Below, one piece after another: positions 6,691-13,991 of a stretch of 38,078 nt of DNA. The notes beneath the pieces were generated by a model, which was not told the origin of the DNA, searched no databases, and was given only the letters and a program-made list of their open reading frames with translations. The stretch covers positions 1 through 38,078 of the forward strand of contig JAUIKE010000071.1 of NCBI GenBank assembly GCA_030430845.1, read 5' to 3'. The DNA comes from Bacteroidia bacterium (GTDB taxonomy: Bacteria; Bacteroidota; Bacteroidia; Chitinophagales; Saprospiraceae). Numbering within the stretch: position 1 is the stretch's first letter; each line of letters starts with the position of its first letter. A program made the position numbers and the translations under genes.

Positions 6691-7995
6691 ATGTATAAAA
6701 AAACATTTTTTTTACTGTTCAGTCTCTTTTTTTTCCATAATATATTAAGCGCACAAAAGGATTTCGACTATTGGCTGAAACCTCCTGAGGATTTTAAAAT
6801 CCAGCCTTTTCTGATGGCACAATTATGGAGCAGTTACACCTTCGGAGAGGAGGTGTTCAACGAGGAGGCCGATATCTATGAACAGGTCGATAATCGGGCG
6901 AATGTTATGTTTCGGCGGGCGCGACTGGGCTTTAAAATGGATGCCTACAAAAACTTAAAGTTTACACTTGTCGGGGCTTATGATCTTATTGGTCGGGATG
7001 TACTTAGCGGCACTGTAGGAGGGACCAATAACGGTTCGTTGCCGGAATTTGATATTTGGGATGCCTTTTTGCAATGGAAGATCAGCCGGAACAATGAGAC
7101 TTTGAATCTGGTTGGAGGTTACTTTCGCCCTCAGATGAGCAGGGAAAGCATCACCTCGGGCTGGTCCGTGAATTCAATGGAAAAATCCATGTCTCAGAAT
7201 TATATCCGCCGCCATCTGGTAGGATATGGGCCGGGCCGGGCCTTGGGACTTAATCTGGGGGGGCTTTGGTTAAGCGAAAATCAGGATTTTGGCCTGAATT
7301 ATAATTTTGGGGTTTTTAATCCGGTCTATACAGCTAATGGCGGTAATTCTCAGGGTTCTAAGTTCGCACCTTTATTGGTAGGTCGGGTTGTGCTGAATAT
7401 CGGAGATTCTGAAATGTTGGAATATAAAATTGGCTATGACATCAACTATTATGGGCAGCGCAGAGGCCTTTCCCTGGGTCTGTCCGGTTCCTGGCAAGGC
7501 GAAACCGTTCTGTTTGAATCTAGCTACGCTACTGAAATGGACTTCCTGCTCAACCTGGGGCATTTAAATTTTGACGGAGAATGGAATCTGATGTGGCGCC
7601 AGGGCCAGAGAGACCTCGGTAATGATGTGATCCGCGAATTTGCCTATGCTTCCAATGCAGGGCATCTCAGAATGGGCTATAATATGGTGGTGGGAAAAAT
7701 GTTTCTGGAGCCTACCTTCATGATCATGCAGTTTAATGGCGGTAAAGAGGCTCTTGAGCAGGCCGATGCTAAAGCCGTAAGTAGTTTTAGCGGCTCCGAA
7801 GCGACCTACGACCTGGGTGTTAACTGGTATCTGAATAAAAAACGACTGAAACTCATGCTCCACTACACCTGGCGTGAAGGTGATGCCGGCGATGCCGGTG
7901 ATGGAGCTACCGTCAACCAATTCTTTAGCCAAAGCGGTGTTGGGGCTATTCACAGAGGAGATTGGTTAGGCTTGGGGATGAACATAATAATATAA
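6691..7995 (+). CDS. Phosphate-selective-porin-like (OprO/OprP type) outer-membrane porin
   Basis: The protein is 434 residues from the ATG at 6691, chosen because it begins a clear signal peptide (MYKKTFFLLFSLFFF, cleavage after LSAQ). A longer frame from 6622 would put 23 non-signal residues in front. Alternating beta-strand patterns run throughout. FRRARLGFKMDAYKNLKF near the N-terminus resembles the Porin O/P family, and the chain ends in strands with a hydrophobic terminus (MNIII). It would let anions, possibly thiosulfate or sulfate, cross the outer membrane for the YeeE pair just upstream; the substrate is inference. Expression may depend on read-through of the terminator 12 bp before its start. 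Confidence 0.8.
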   Translation: MYKKTFFLLFSLFFFHNILSAQKDFDYWLKPPEDFKIQPFLMAQLWSSYTFGEEVFNEEADIYEQVDNRANVMFRRARLGFKMDAYKNLKFTLVGAYDLIGRDVLSGTVGGTNNGSLPEFDIWDAFLQWKISRNNETLNLVGGYFRPQMSRESITSGWSVNSMEKSMSQNYIRRHLVGYGPGRALGLNLGGLWLSENQDFGLNYNFGVFNPVYTANGGNSQGSKFAPLLVGRVVLNIGDSEMLEYKIGYDINYYGQRRGLSLGLSGSWQGETVLFESSYATEMDFLLNLGHLNFDGEWNLMWRQGQRDLGNDVIREFAYASNAGHLRMGYNMVVGKMFLEPTFMIMQFNGGKEALEQADAKAVSSFSGSEATYDLGVNWYLNKKRLKLMLHYTWREGDAGDAGDGATVNQFFSQSGVGAIHRGDWLGLGMNIII

Positions 7996-8040
7996 TAAAG
8001 GGAGTTTCATTCACCTTGGGTCAATGAAACTCCCTTTATT
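7994..8040 (+). terminator. Porin gene terminator hairpin
   Basis: AATAAAGGGAGTTTCATT (7994-8011) pairs perfectly with 8023-8040, an 18-bp stem with an 11-nt loop. It overlaps the stop codon and is followed by GTTTTATTG. Confidence 0.8.
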
Positions 8041-8100
8041 GTTTTATTGTAACTTTTTTTCCCTACTTCTCGTCCCAGCCTTCAAAATCACTCGACTAAC

Positions 8101-8913
8101 ATGAAAAACTTATTAATTCTTAGTACCTGCCTGGTACTGACGCTCCAGGTACTGCACCTGAATGCTCAATCTAGTATCCATCGCTTTGAATTGAACAAGA
8201 GCGCTATTCCCATCGGGAAAGTCCTTTTGTACAGCAAATCCAATATCGACGGCACCCATTCCAGCCATACGGCTTTGTATGTTAAATCGGAAGACCAACT
8301 GGAATCTTTGAAATGGAATGATAACTATTCAGGGGCCACCCTTGTTAAGGCCTGGATGAATTGGGAAACCTTCAGTGTGGAAAAATTTGAAACTTTTAGA
8401 CTAGATGAGCAGGGCAATGGTCAGATCCGAGCCAAATTAAGTACGGATCATGAGCATTCCAGAGCCCTGGTTGAGATACCGGGCGTTTTTAAAGACACGG
8501 CTGATTTGCCTGCCTGGCCCTGGCACAGTTATGACTTTGACTTCGCCAGCCTAAGTATCTGTTGGGCGCATTTAAAAGATAAAAAAAAGACCGTCGATCT
8601 GGCCATTTCCGATTTTAAATCAGATGGGAATGGAGGCGGTTCCTTTGCCTACCGGGGGCAAATTCAGTTGGCCTTCGAGCAGAAAGAAAAGATGAACGGC
8701 CGGATGTGTTACAAATACTCCGTTGACGGCCCCGGATTGGAGAATAGGGGAGGCCATATATGGATGGATGCAGAAGAGCATTTCATCGTAGAATATCGAA
8801 TTGATCTGCCGGACGAGCCCGGCTATAAAGACGGTCGCCTAAGCCTGGAATCAGTAAGGTTGATGAGCCCAAAGGAGTGGGAGTCCTTTAAAAAGGAAAA
8901 GGTGAAGCCTTAA
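8101..8913 (+). CDS. Secreted protein of unknown function
   Basis: This 270-residue protein has a signal peptide (residues 1-22, cleavage near LNAQS). I do not recognise the family. The mature part is rich in predicted beta strands and aromatic residues (PAWPWHSYDFDF, GGSFAYRG), with only two cysteines and no catalytic signature. It stands alone between two strong hairpins (7994-8040 and 8921-8974), so it is probably monocistronic. A periplasmic or surface location follows from the signal peptide. Confidence 0.75.
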   Translation: MKNLLILSTCLVLTLQVLHLNAQSSIHRFELNKSAIPIGKVLLYSKSNIDGTHSSHTALYVKSEDQLESLKWNDNYSGATLVKAWMNWETFSVEKFETFRLDEQGNGQIRAKLSTDHEHSRALVEIPGVFKDTADLPAWPWHSYDFDFASLSICWAHLKDKKKTVDLAISDFKSDGNGGGSFAYRGQIQLAFEQKEKMNGRMCYKYSVDGPGLENRGGHIWMDAEEHFIVEYRIDLPDEPGYKDGRLSLESVRLMSPKEWESFKKEKVKP

Positions 8914-8920
8914 TATATTT

Positions 8921-8976
8921 AAAATGAGAAAGGATCTTTTTCCGGCCGACCGGAAAAAGATCCTTTCTCATTTTTT
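8921..8976 (+). terminator. Long perfect terminator hairpin, 25-bp stem
   Basis: The arms 8921-8945 and 8950-8974 are perfect complements around CCGA. The left arm starts AAAATGAGAAAGG and the right arm ends in a T-run to 8976. It ends the gene at 8101; the amidotransferase gene begins 30 bp later. Confidence 0.9.
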
Positions 8977-9006
8977 ACCTAACTTACTTCCTCAAACGAT
9001 TTCGCA

Positions 9007-9747
9007 ATGAAGCCTTTTTTGATACTCCAGCTTCGTCCCATCGACGAGGTATCTGATAATGAATATGAATCATTCCTTCGATATGGGGGATTGAAAGCAT
9101 CCGAAACCTGCCGTATCCGACTTGAAAAAGAAAGCCTGGAAGGTATTGACCCGAAAGAATATTCTGGTGTGATCCTGGGGGGCGGACCGAGTAATGTCAG
9201 TGATGAAGACGACATAAAACCCGATTACCAGCGTCGGTTTGAAGCGGAACTCAACCAGCTTTTTGACCAGATATTTGCTCGTGACATACCTTATATGGGA
9301 AGTTGTTACGGTTTGGGTGCTGTGGTCAATTATGCAGGAGGATTGGTTTCAAAGGATCATTATTCAGAAAAGGTAGGATTGACTACTGCTTTTTTGAACG
9401 ACCAGGCACAGGATGATCCGCTGCTTCAAGGTTTGCCTACTACATTTCAAGCTTTTGTTGGGCATAAAGAGGCCTGCCAGACCCTGCCTCCGGGAGGCGT
9501 AGTACTGGTCAGTTCACCTAGTTGCCCCATACAGATGGTTCGGTTCAAACAAAACATATACGCTACCCAATTCCATACCGAATTAGATGCCGAGGGCCTG
9601 GTCCTTCGCATACAACATTACCGCAATCATGGATACTTTGAGCCAAAATCTGCAGAAGTTCTTATAGAAAAATTAAAAGATGCAAAGGCAGAAGTTCCTC
9701 AGGAAATTCTGCGAAGGTTTGTTGACAGATATCGCTATGGCGTATAA
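9007..9747 (+). CDS. Class I glutamine amidotransferase (GMP-synthase GATase-like)
   Basis: This 246-residue, single-domain GATase1 is cytoplasmic. The nucleophile elbow GSCYGLG places the catalytic C100. QFHTELD gives H190 and E192, completing the Cys-His-Glu triad, and VILGGGPSNV forms the oxyanion strand region. It is shorter than GuaA because it lacks the synthetase domain, so it belongs to the stand-alone GuaA-like amidotransferase group. These proteins hydrolyse glutamine or gamma-glutamyl compounds; the acceptor is unknown. It starts just after a strong terminator and is followed by a CBS-pair gene with its own leader. Confidence 0.88.
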   Translation: MKPFLILQLRPIDEVSDNEYESFLRYGGLKASETCRIRLEKESLEGIDPKEYSGVILGGGPSNVSDEDDIKPDYQRRFEAELNQLFDQIFARDIPYMGSCYGLGAVVNYAGGLVSKDHYSEKVGLTTAFLNDQAQDDPLLQGLPTTFQAFVGHKEACQTLPPGGVVLVSSPSCPIQMVRFKQNIYATQFHTELDAEGLVLRIQHYRNHGYFEPKSAEVLIEKLKDAKAEVPQEILRRFVDRYRYGV

Positions 9748-9813
9748 CCGGAATAAACTAATCCTGGTTTCGACGTACAAAATATCTATAATCAAATTTA
9801 TGCGATGATGTAC

Positions 9814-9845
9814 AAGCCATTGAGAGCGTTTGCTTGCAATGGCTT
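9814..9845 (+). terminator. Hairpin between amidotransferase and CBS genes
   Basis: AAGCCATTG (9814-9822) pairs with CAATGGCTT (9837-9845) around a 14-nt loop. It is followed by a modest T-containing stretch. It is a likely, not strong, terminator for the amidotransferase gene. Confidence 0.5.
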
Positions 9846-9931
9846 ATTTGGTTATTGTTACAATAAATCAAAAAAAATATTATCTTATGTAATGAACACC
9901 AATTTTTTCACCGTATTAAACCGATTAGACC

Positions 9932-10402
9932 ATGAAAAATTACATGCAGAAAGCCGTTACCTCGGATGACAAAAAGAACGAATTTAACCCACCTTCCGTA
10001 ACAGCTTACATGACACCCGCCAGGAAATTGATAACTTTCCATCCTGACACTGAAATTATTGAGGTCGTGGATACCTTATTGGCCAACAAAATAACCGGTG
10101 CCCCTGTATTAAATGAAAAAAAAGAGTTAGTTGGTTTGATCGATGATAAGGACTGCTTGAAGGTATTGTTTGATATGACTTATCACAACCAACCGGTCAA
10201 TAATTCGACGGTATCTCATTATATGACCAATGTCATGAAAACCATTTCTTCTCACACGAATATTCTGGATATTGCCGACACCTTTCTAAGTTCGAAGTAT
10301 AAACGCTTGTTAGTAGTGGATGAGGATGGAAAATTAGTGGGACAGATCAGTAGGAGAGATATTTTGAGGGCGATTCATGATTTTAATACGAATGCCAAAT
10401 AA
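9932..10402 (+). CDS. CBS-pair domain protein
   Basis: This 156-residue protein is essentially two CBS motifs (about residues 22-77 and 94-150), forming one Bateman module. Visible signatures are VTAYMTPARKLITF, ITGAPVLNEKKELVGLI and the second repeat LLVVDEDGKLVGQISRRDIL. CBS pairs bind adenosine nucleotides and act as energy or redox sensors; no effector domain is attached here. The partner is unknown. It converges with the large BNR-repeat gene on the minus strand across a GC-rich hairpin. Confidence 0.88.
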   Translation: MKNYMQKAVTSDDKKNEFNPPSVTAYMTPARKLITFHPDTEIIEVVDTLLANKITGAPVLNEKKELVGLIDDKDCLKVLFDMTYHNQPVNNSTVSHYMTNVMKTISSHTNILDIADTFLSSKYKRLLVVDEDGKLVGQISRRDILRAIHDFNTNAK

Positions 10403-10409
10403 AAAAAGC

Positions 10410-10433
10410 TTAAGAGGCCGGCCGGCCTCTTAA
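10410..10433. terminator. Bidirectional terminator hairpin with GGCCGGCCGGCC core
   Basis: The 24-bp palindrome runs from TTAAGAGG to CCTCTTAA, flanked by A7 on the left and T7 on the right, between convergent stop codons at 10402 and 10444. With two mismatches the symmetry extends towards both stop codons. Confidence 0.85.
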
Positions 10434-10443
10434 CCTTTTTTAC

Positions 10444-13400
10444 TTACTTCTCGCTTGCCGTAATCAAAGCCGGCACCTGCTTCTGCTTAAACATATCGTT
10501 GTATTTCTTCACATCTTCTTTCATTATTTTATCCAGAGCGATTTTTTGAACAGACCACTGCTTATTGAGGTCTACCAAGCGCTCTTTTGCACCCTTGGTC
10601 ACTCGGGGGTCGTAGCCATCGAGCGTTCCTTTGAGTTCCAGATATTCTACGTTCAATTTGCCTGGCCAGTTAATGACGTCTTGTGTACTCTTCCAGCGTT
10701 TTTCTACGACATTCTTTTCCCAGCCTTCCAGCTTTTTCATTAAGTCTTTTCCGCTTTCCATAATCTGCTCAGCTCCTTCCATATCGGAATCCTTCATCAG
10801 TTCATTATAAATGGAAATTTGCTTTTTGATCTTTCCTACATCTGCCAGAGCCTGGCTGACTTCACTGATCTTGCCGCGAACACTTTCAAGCGTCCGCTCA
10901 TAATCCTTCCATTCTACAATGCTGACATTCTGCCGTGGGTCTGCAACCAGTTTAACAGCGACCTCCTGATTTTGATCACCCATGCTCAGTCGAGCGGTGT
11001 AAGTGCCGGGAGCAACCATATACCCCTGATAGCTTCCCCAGTAATTAGCTACACCTGGAACATGCTTGAAATTCTCGGTGCGCATATCCCATGAAAAGCG
11101 ATTAAGTCCCTTCTTAGCTGGAATGATCGGATCTGCAGAAGCACCTCTGGGCATCGGGCTATCTTCTTTTTTATTAGAATAAGAACGAATGACATCTCCG
11201 GAAGAAGATAGAATATCTAAGGTCATTTCTACCGAATCAGGTATTGACTCTTTCAGGTAGTAGTCGATGATCACTCCGCTGAGCGGATTTTGGCCAACAG
11301 AACCACCCGGACCTCTGCGGCCGCCACCGAACGGATATCGAACACTGGTTTTGGGCTCGATCAATTTCATGGCTACATCCCCGAAGTCGGCTTTGCTTTG
11401 CTGGAGGGCGCCCAGGTCATCCAGTATCCAAAAGGCCCGACCCTGTGTGGCAGCTACCAGATCATTGTCTTGGATCTTAAGATCTGTGATGGGAACCACT
11501 GGCAAGTTTAGCTGAAAACGCGACCATTTTTTACCGCCATCCACAGAAAGATAAAAACCGCGTTCTCCACCTCCATATAACATACCGGACACTTCCTTGT
11601 CTTCCCGAATAACATTTAAAAAGTCATCTTCTTCTATTCCTTGATTGATTGGCGTCCAGGTCTGACCATAATCGGTGGTCTTGTATGCCATGGCTGAAAA
11701 GTCATTAAACTTATATCGGCTAGCCGTAATATAGGCCGTCCCTTTATCGTGTGGTGATACTTCAATAGAGTGGATCTCGCATTCCGGTAAGTTTGGAGGA
11801 GTGATGTTACTCCAGTTCTGACCTCCGTCTTTGGTGACATGCACCAGACCACAGTCACTACCGGTATAGATCACGCCTTTTTCCAAAGGAGATTCGATCA
11901 AATAGTAGATCGTGTTATAATTTTCGCCGCCGGCCCCTTCATTGGTGAATGGTGCGCCCCCAGGTCCTTGCTTTTCAGGGTCGTTACGGGTCAGGTCGGG
12001 ACTAATGGCTTCCCAGCTTTGCCCCCAATCCGTCGTTTTGAATACTACATTACCACAGTGGTAAATAGTATTCGGATCGTGTGGAGAAGTAACGATGGGC
12101 GCATTCCAGTTGTAGCGGTACTTCATATCCTTCGGTTCGTATGCGAGTTTCAGCGAAGGATACTGCCTGACGTCTTTAGAGGTTTGGGTTTCCAGATCCA
12201 GTACATTAATGATCCCCTGGTAGCACCCGCCGATTAACTTCGTGGGGTCATCCGGGTCAAAGGCAATATATGCACTTTCGCAGCCAGGGCCGGAATGCCA
12301 GTCGTCTTCAGAAATACCTCCACGGCCACGGCTGGCGATCACTACGGATGAATTATCCTGCTGGCCGCCGTAAACATTGTATGGGAAGGCATTATCCGTA
12401 TTGACTCTGTAAAACTGAGCAGTTGGCTGATTCATAAGTGTCGACCAGGTTTCGCCTTGATCGAAGGTTACTTCTCCGCCTCCGTCATCGCCCAAAATCA
12501 TGTTTTGGCCATTTTCAGGATTGATCCAAAGGTCGTGGGTGTCACCGTGGCCCACACTCACGCGAGAAAAGTTGCGCCCTCCATCCTTGGAAATCATCAT
12601 CGGAGCATTCAGCACGACTACCGTCTCGGCATCTGTCGGGTCAGGAAATACTTCCATATAATACCAGGAGCGAGAGGTGATCAATTGATCGCTCGACAAA
12701 TGCTTCCAGGATTTTCCACCATCATCGGAACGATACAGGCCGGCTTTGGATTTTTCTGATTCTACGATTGCGTAGACTACTTTATTGTCGGCTCTGGATA
12801 CGGCGATCCCCATTTTCCCAACTTCCTTGGGCAATCCGTTCATGATCTTCTTCCAGGTGGTTCCTCCATCGGTTGATTTCCACAGGGCAGAGCCGGGGCC
12901 TCCACTGACTACCTGCCAGGGCAGGCGTCGGTGCTCCCAGGTAGCCGCGTAAAGAATGCGAGGGTTGTTCATGTCGAGACTGACGGCTGAGGCGCCGGTA
13001 TTTTCATCGACATACAAGACTTTTTCCCAGCTTTTACCACCGTCCATGGAACGATAAACCCCTCTTTCTTCGCTTGGCCCATGTAAAGCGCCTTGAGCAG
13101 CTACGAATAATACGTCCGGGTTATCAGGATGGATAGCAATTTCGGCGATGTGCCGGGTTTTGGTCAGGCCCATGTGCTCCCAGCTTTCCCCGGCATCGGT
13201 CGATTTGTAGACACCGTCGCCGAAGGTGGTCATCACACCGCGTACCGCATGTTCGCCCATACCTACGTAAATGACATTTGGATCTTTCTCAGAAACGGCA
13301 ATTTCACCGACGGAGCTTGACTTAAACCATCCATCGGAGATATTCTCCCAGTTACGGCCCGCGTTTTCGGTTTTCCAAAGTCCACCGCCGGTATAACCAG

Positions 13401-13638
13401 TATAGTACAATCGGTCATTGCCGACTACTCCGCTGACGGCATTGGAGCGGCCGCCTCTGAAGGGGCCGATGTTTCTCCATTTAAGTGCTTTGAAAGAAGC
13501 ATCTGTCAAGGTTGGTTCCTGCATAGCGGTTGGAGCTTCCGCTTCTTGTTTTTTCTTTTTTGCCTTTCGTTGTCCCATCAAAGGCAGAGAAACGACCATG
13601 AGGAAAAGAATGGCGAATAGAGAATATTGTTTTTTCAT
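10444..13638 (-). CDS. Large secreted BNR/VPS10-like beta-propeller protein
   Basis: The protein is 1064 residues from the ATG at 13638, which begins a signal peptide (MKKQYSLFAILFLMVVSLPLMG). The upstream ATG at 13707 would add 23 residues before it. The mature protein is built of Asp-box (S/T-x-D-x-G-x-x-W) repeats: I count about ten, such as STDAGESWE, SMDGGKSWE, SDDGGKSWK, TTDWGQSWE, TKDGGQNWS and TTDYGQTWT. These are typical of sortilin/VPS10-like and sialidase-type propellers. A conserved start motif WRNIGPFRGGRS and a helical C-terminal region follow the pattern of the abundant Bacteroidota glycosyl-hydrolase-like BNR family. Hydrolase activity is unproven. A CATATTTG sequence at 13677-13684 on the minus strand may be its -7 box. 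Confidence 0.85.
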   Translation of the reverse strand: MKKQYSLFAILFLMVVSLPLMGQRKAKKKKQEAEAPTAMQEPTLTDASFKALKWRNIGPFRGGRSNAVSGVVGNDRLYYTGYTGGGLWKTENAGRNWENISDGWFKSSSVGEIAVSEKDPNVIYVGMGEHAVRGVMTTFGDGVYKSTDAGESWEHMGLTKTRHIAEIAIHPDNPDVLFVAAQGALHGPSEERGVYRSMDGGKSWEKVLYVDENTGASAVSLDMNNPRILYAATWEHRRLPWQVVSGGPGSALWKSTDGGTTWKKIMNGLPKEVGKMGIAVSRADNKVVYAIVESEKSKAGLYRSDDGGKSWKHLSSDQLITSRSWYYMEVFPDPTDAETVVVLNAPMMISKDGGRNFSRVSVGHGDTHDLWINPENGQNMILGDDGGGEVTFDQGETWSTLMNQPTAQFYRVNTDNAFPYNVYGGQQDNSSVVIASRGRGGISEDDWHSGPGCESAYIAFDPDDPTKLIGGCYQGIINVLDLETQTSKDVRQYPSLKLAYEPKDMKYRYNWNAPIVTSPHDPNTIYHCGNVVFKTTDWGQSWEAISPDLTRNDPEKQGPGGAPFTNEGAGGENYNTIYYLIESPLEKGVIYTGSDCGLVHVTKDGGQNWSNITPPNLPECEIHSIEVSPHDKGTAYITASRYKFNDFSAMAYKTTDYGQTWTPINQGIEEDDFLNVIREDKEVSGMLYGGGERGFYLSVDGGKKWSRFQLNLPVVPITDLKIQDNDLVAATQGRAFWILDDLGALQQSKADFGDVAMKLIEPKTSVRYPFGGGRRGPGGSVGQNPLSGVIIDYYLKESIPDSVEMTLDILSSSGDVIRSYSNKKEDSPMPRGASADPIIPAKKGLNRFSWDMRTENFKHVPGVANYWGSYQGYMVAPGTYTARLSMGDQNQEVAVKLVADPRQNVSIVEWKDYERTLESVRGKISEVSQALADVGKIKKQISIYNELMKDSDMEGAEQIMESGKDLMKKLEGWEKNVVEKRWKSTQDVINWPGKLNVEYLELKGTLDGYDPRVTKGAKERLVDLNKQWSVQKIALDKIMKEDVKKYNDMFKQKQVPALITASEK

Positions 13639-13785
13639 AAAATCACTTTTGTTTGAGAAGATTTTGACTAGAGGATCAAATATGATGAAGATAAGAGTCT
13701 TCGCCATATTTTTGAAACAGGAAAATAGAAAAAGCAGAAGGAATTATGGGTGTTTTGAGGGAGAAAATAGACGTATTGGGAGTTT

Positions 13786-13836
13786 TAGACCTCAAAGGTC
13801 TTAAGACCTCCGAGGTCTCGAGACCTTTGAGGTCTA
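13786..13836. repeat. Triple AGACCTNNNAGGTCT palindrome cluster
   Basis: Three 15-bp units lie at 13787-13801, 13804-13818 and 13821-13835 (17-bp period). Each has AGACCT/AGGTCT arms, and unit 3 is the exact reverse complement of unit 1, so the whole 51 bp can fold as one larger cruciform. It sits in the 353-bp gap (13639-13991) between the divergent BNR and permease genes; the rest of that gap is A/T-rich and shows nothing else I can name. Confidence 0.8.
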
Positions 13837-13991
13837 GAAGCCTAAAAATAATACACCTACTGTTCACTTTTATACAGTTTGTTTTGGAGATTTATTTTTA
13901 AACTTTTGTATTTCAATTGTTTATGTGCTTGGCATAGTTTTTGGCTTTGTGCTGGTGAACCTTTAATTCCCTAAACTCAAAGTATTGAGCT

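Noticed and set aside
7879..7908. Gly-Asp-Ala micro-repeat (GDAGDAGDG) in the porin
   Set aside because: Only two to three imperfect units within a likely surface loop; not enough for a repeat call.
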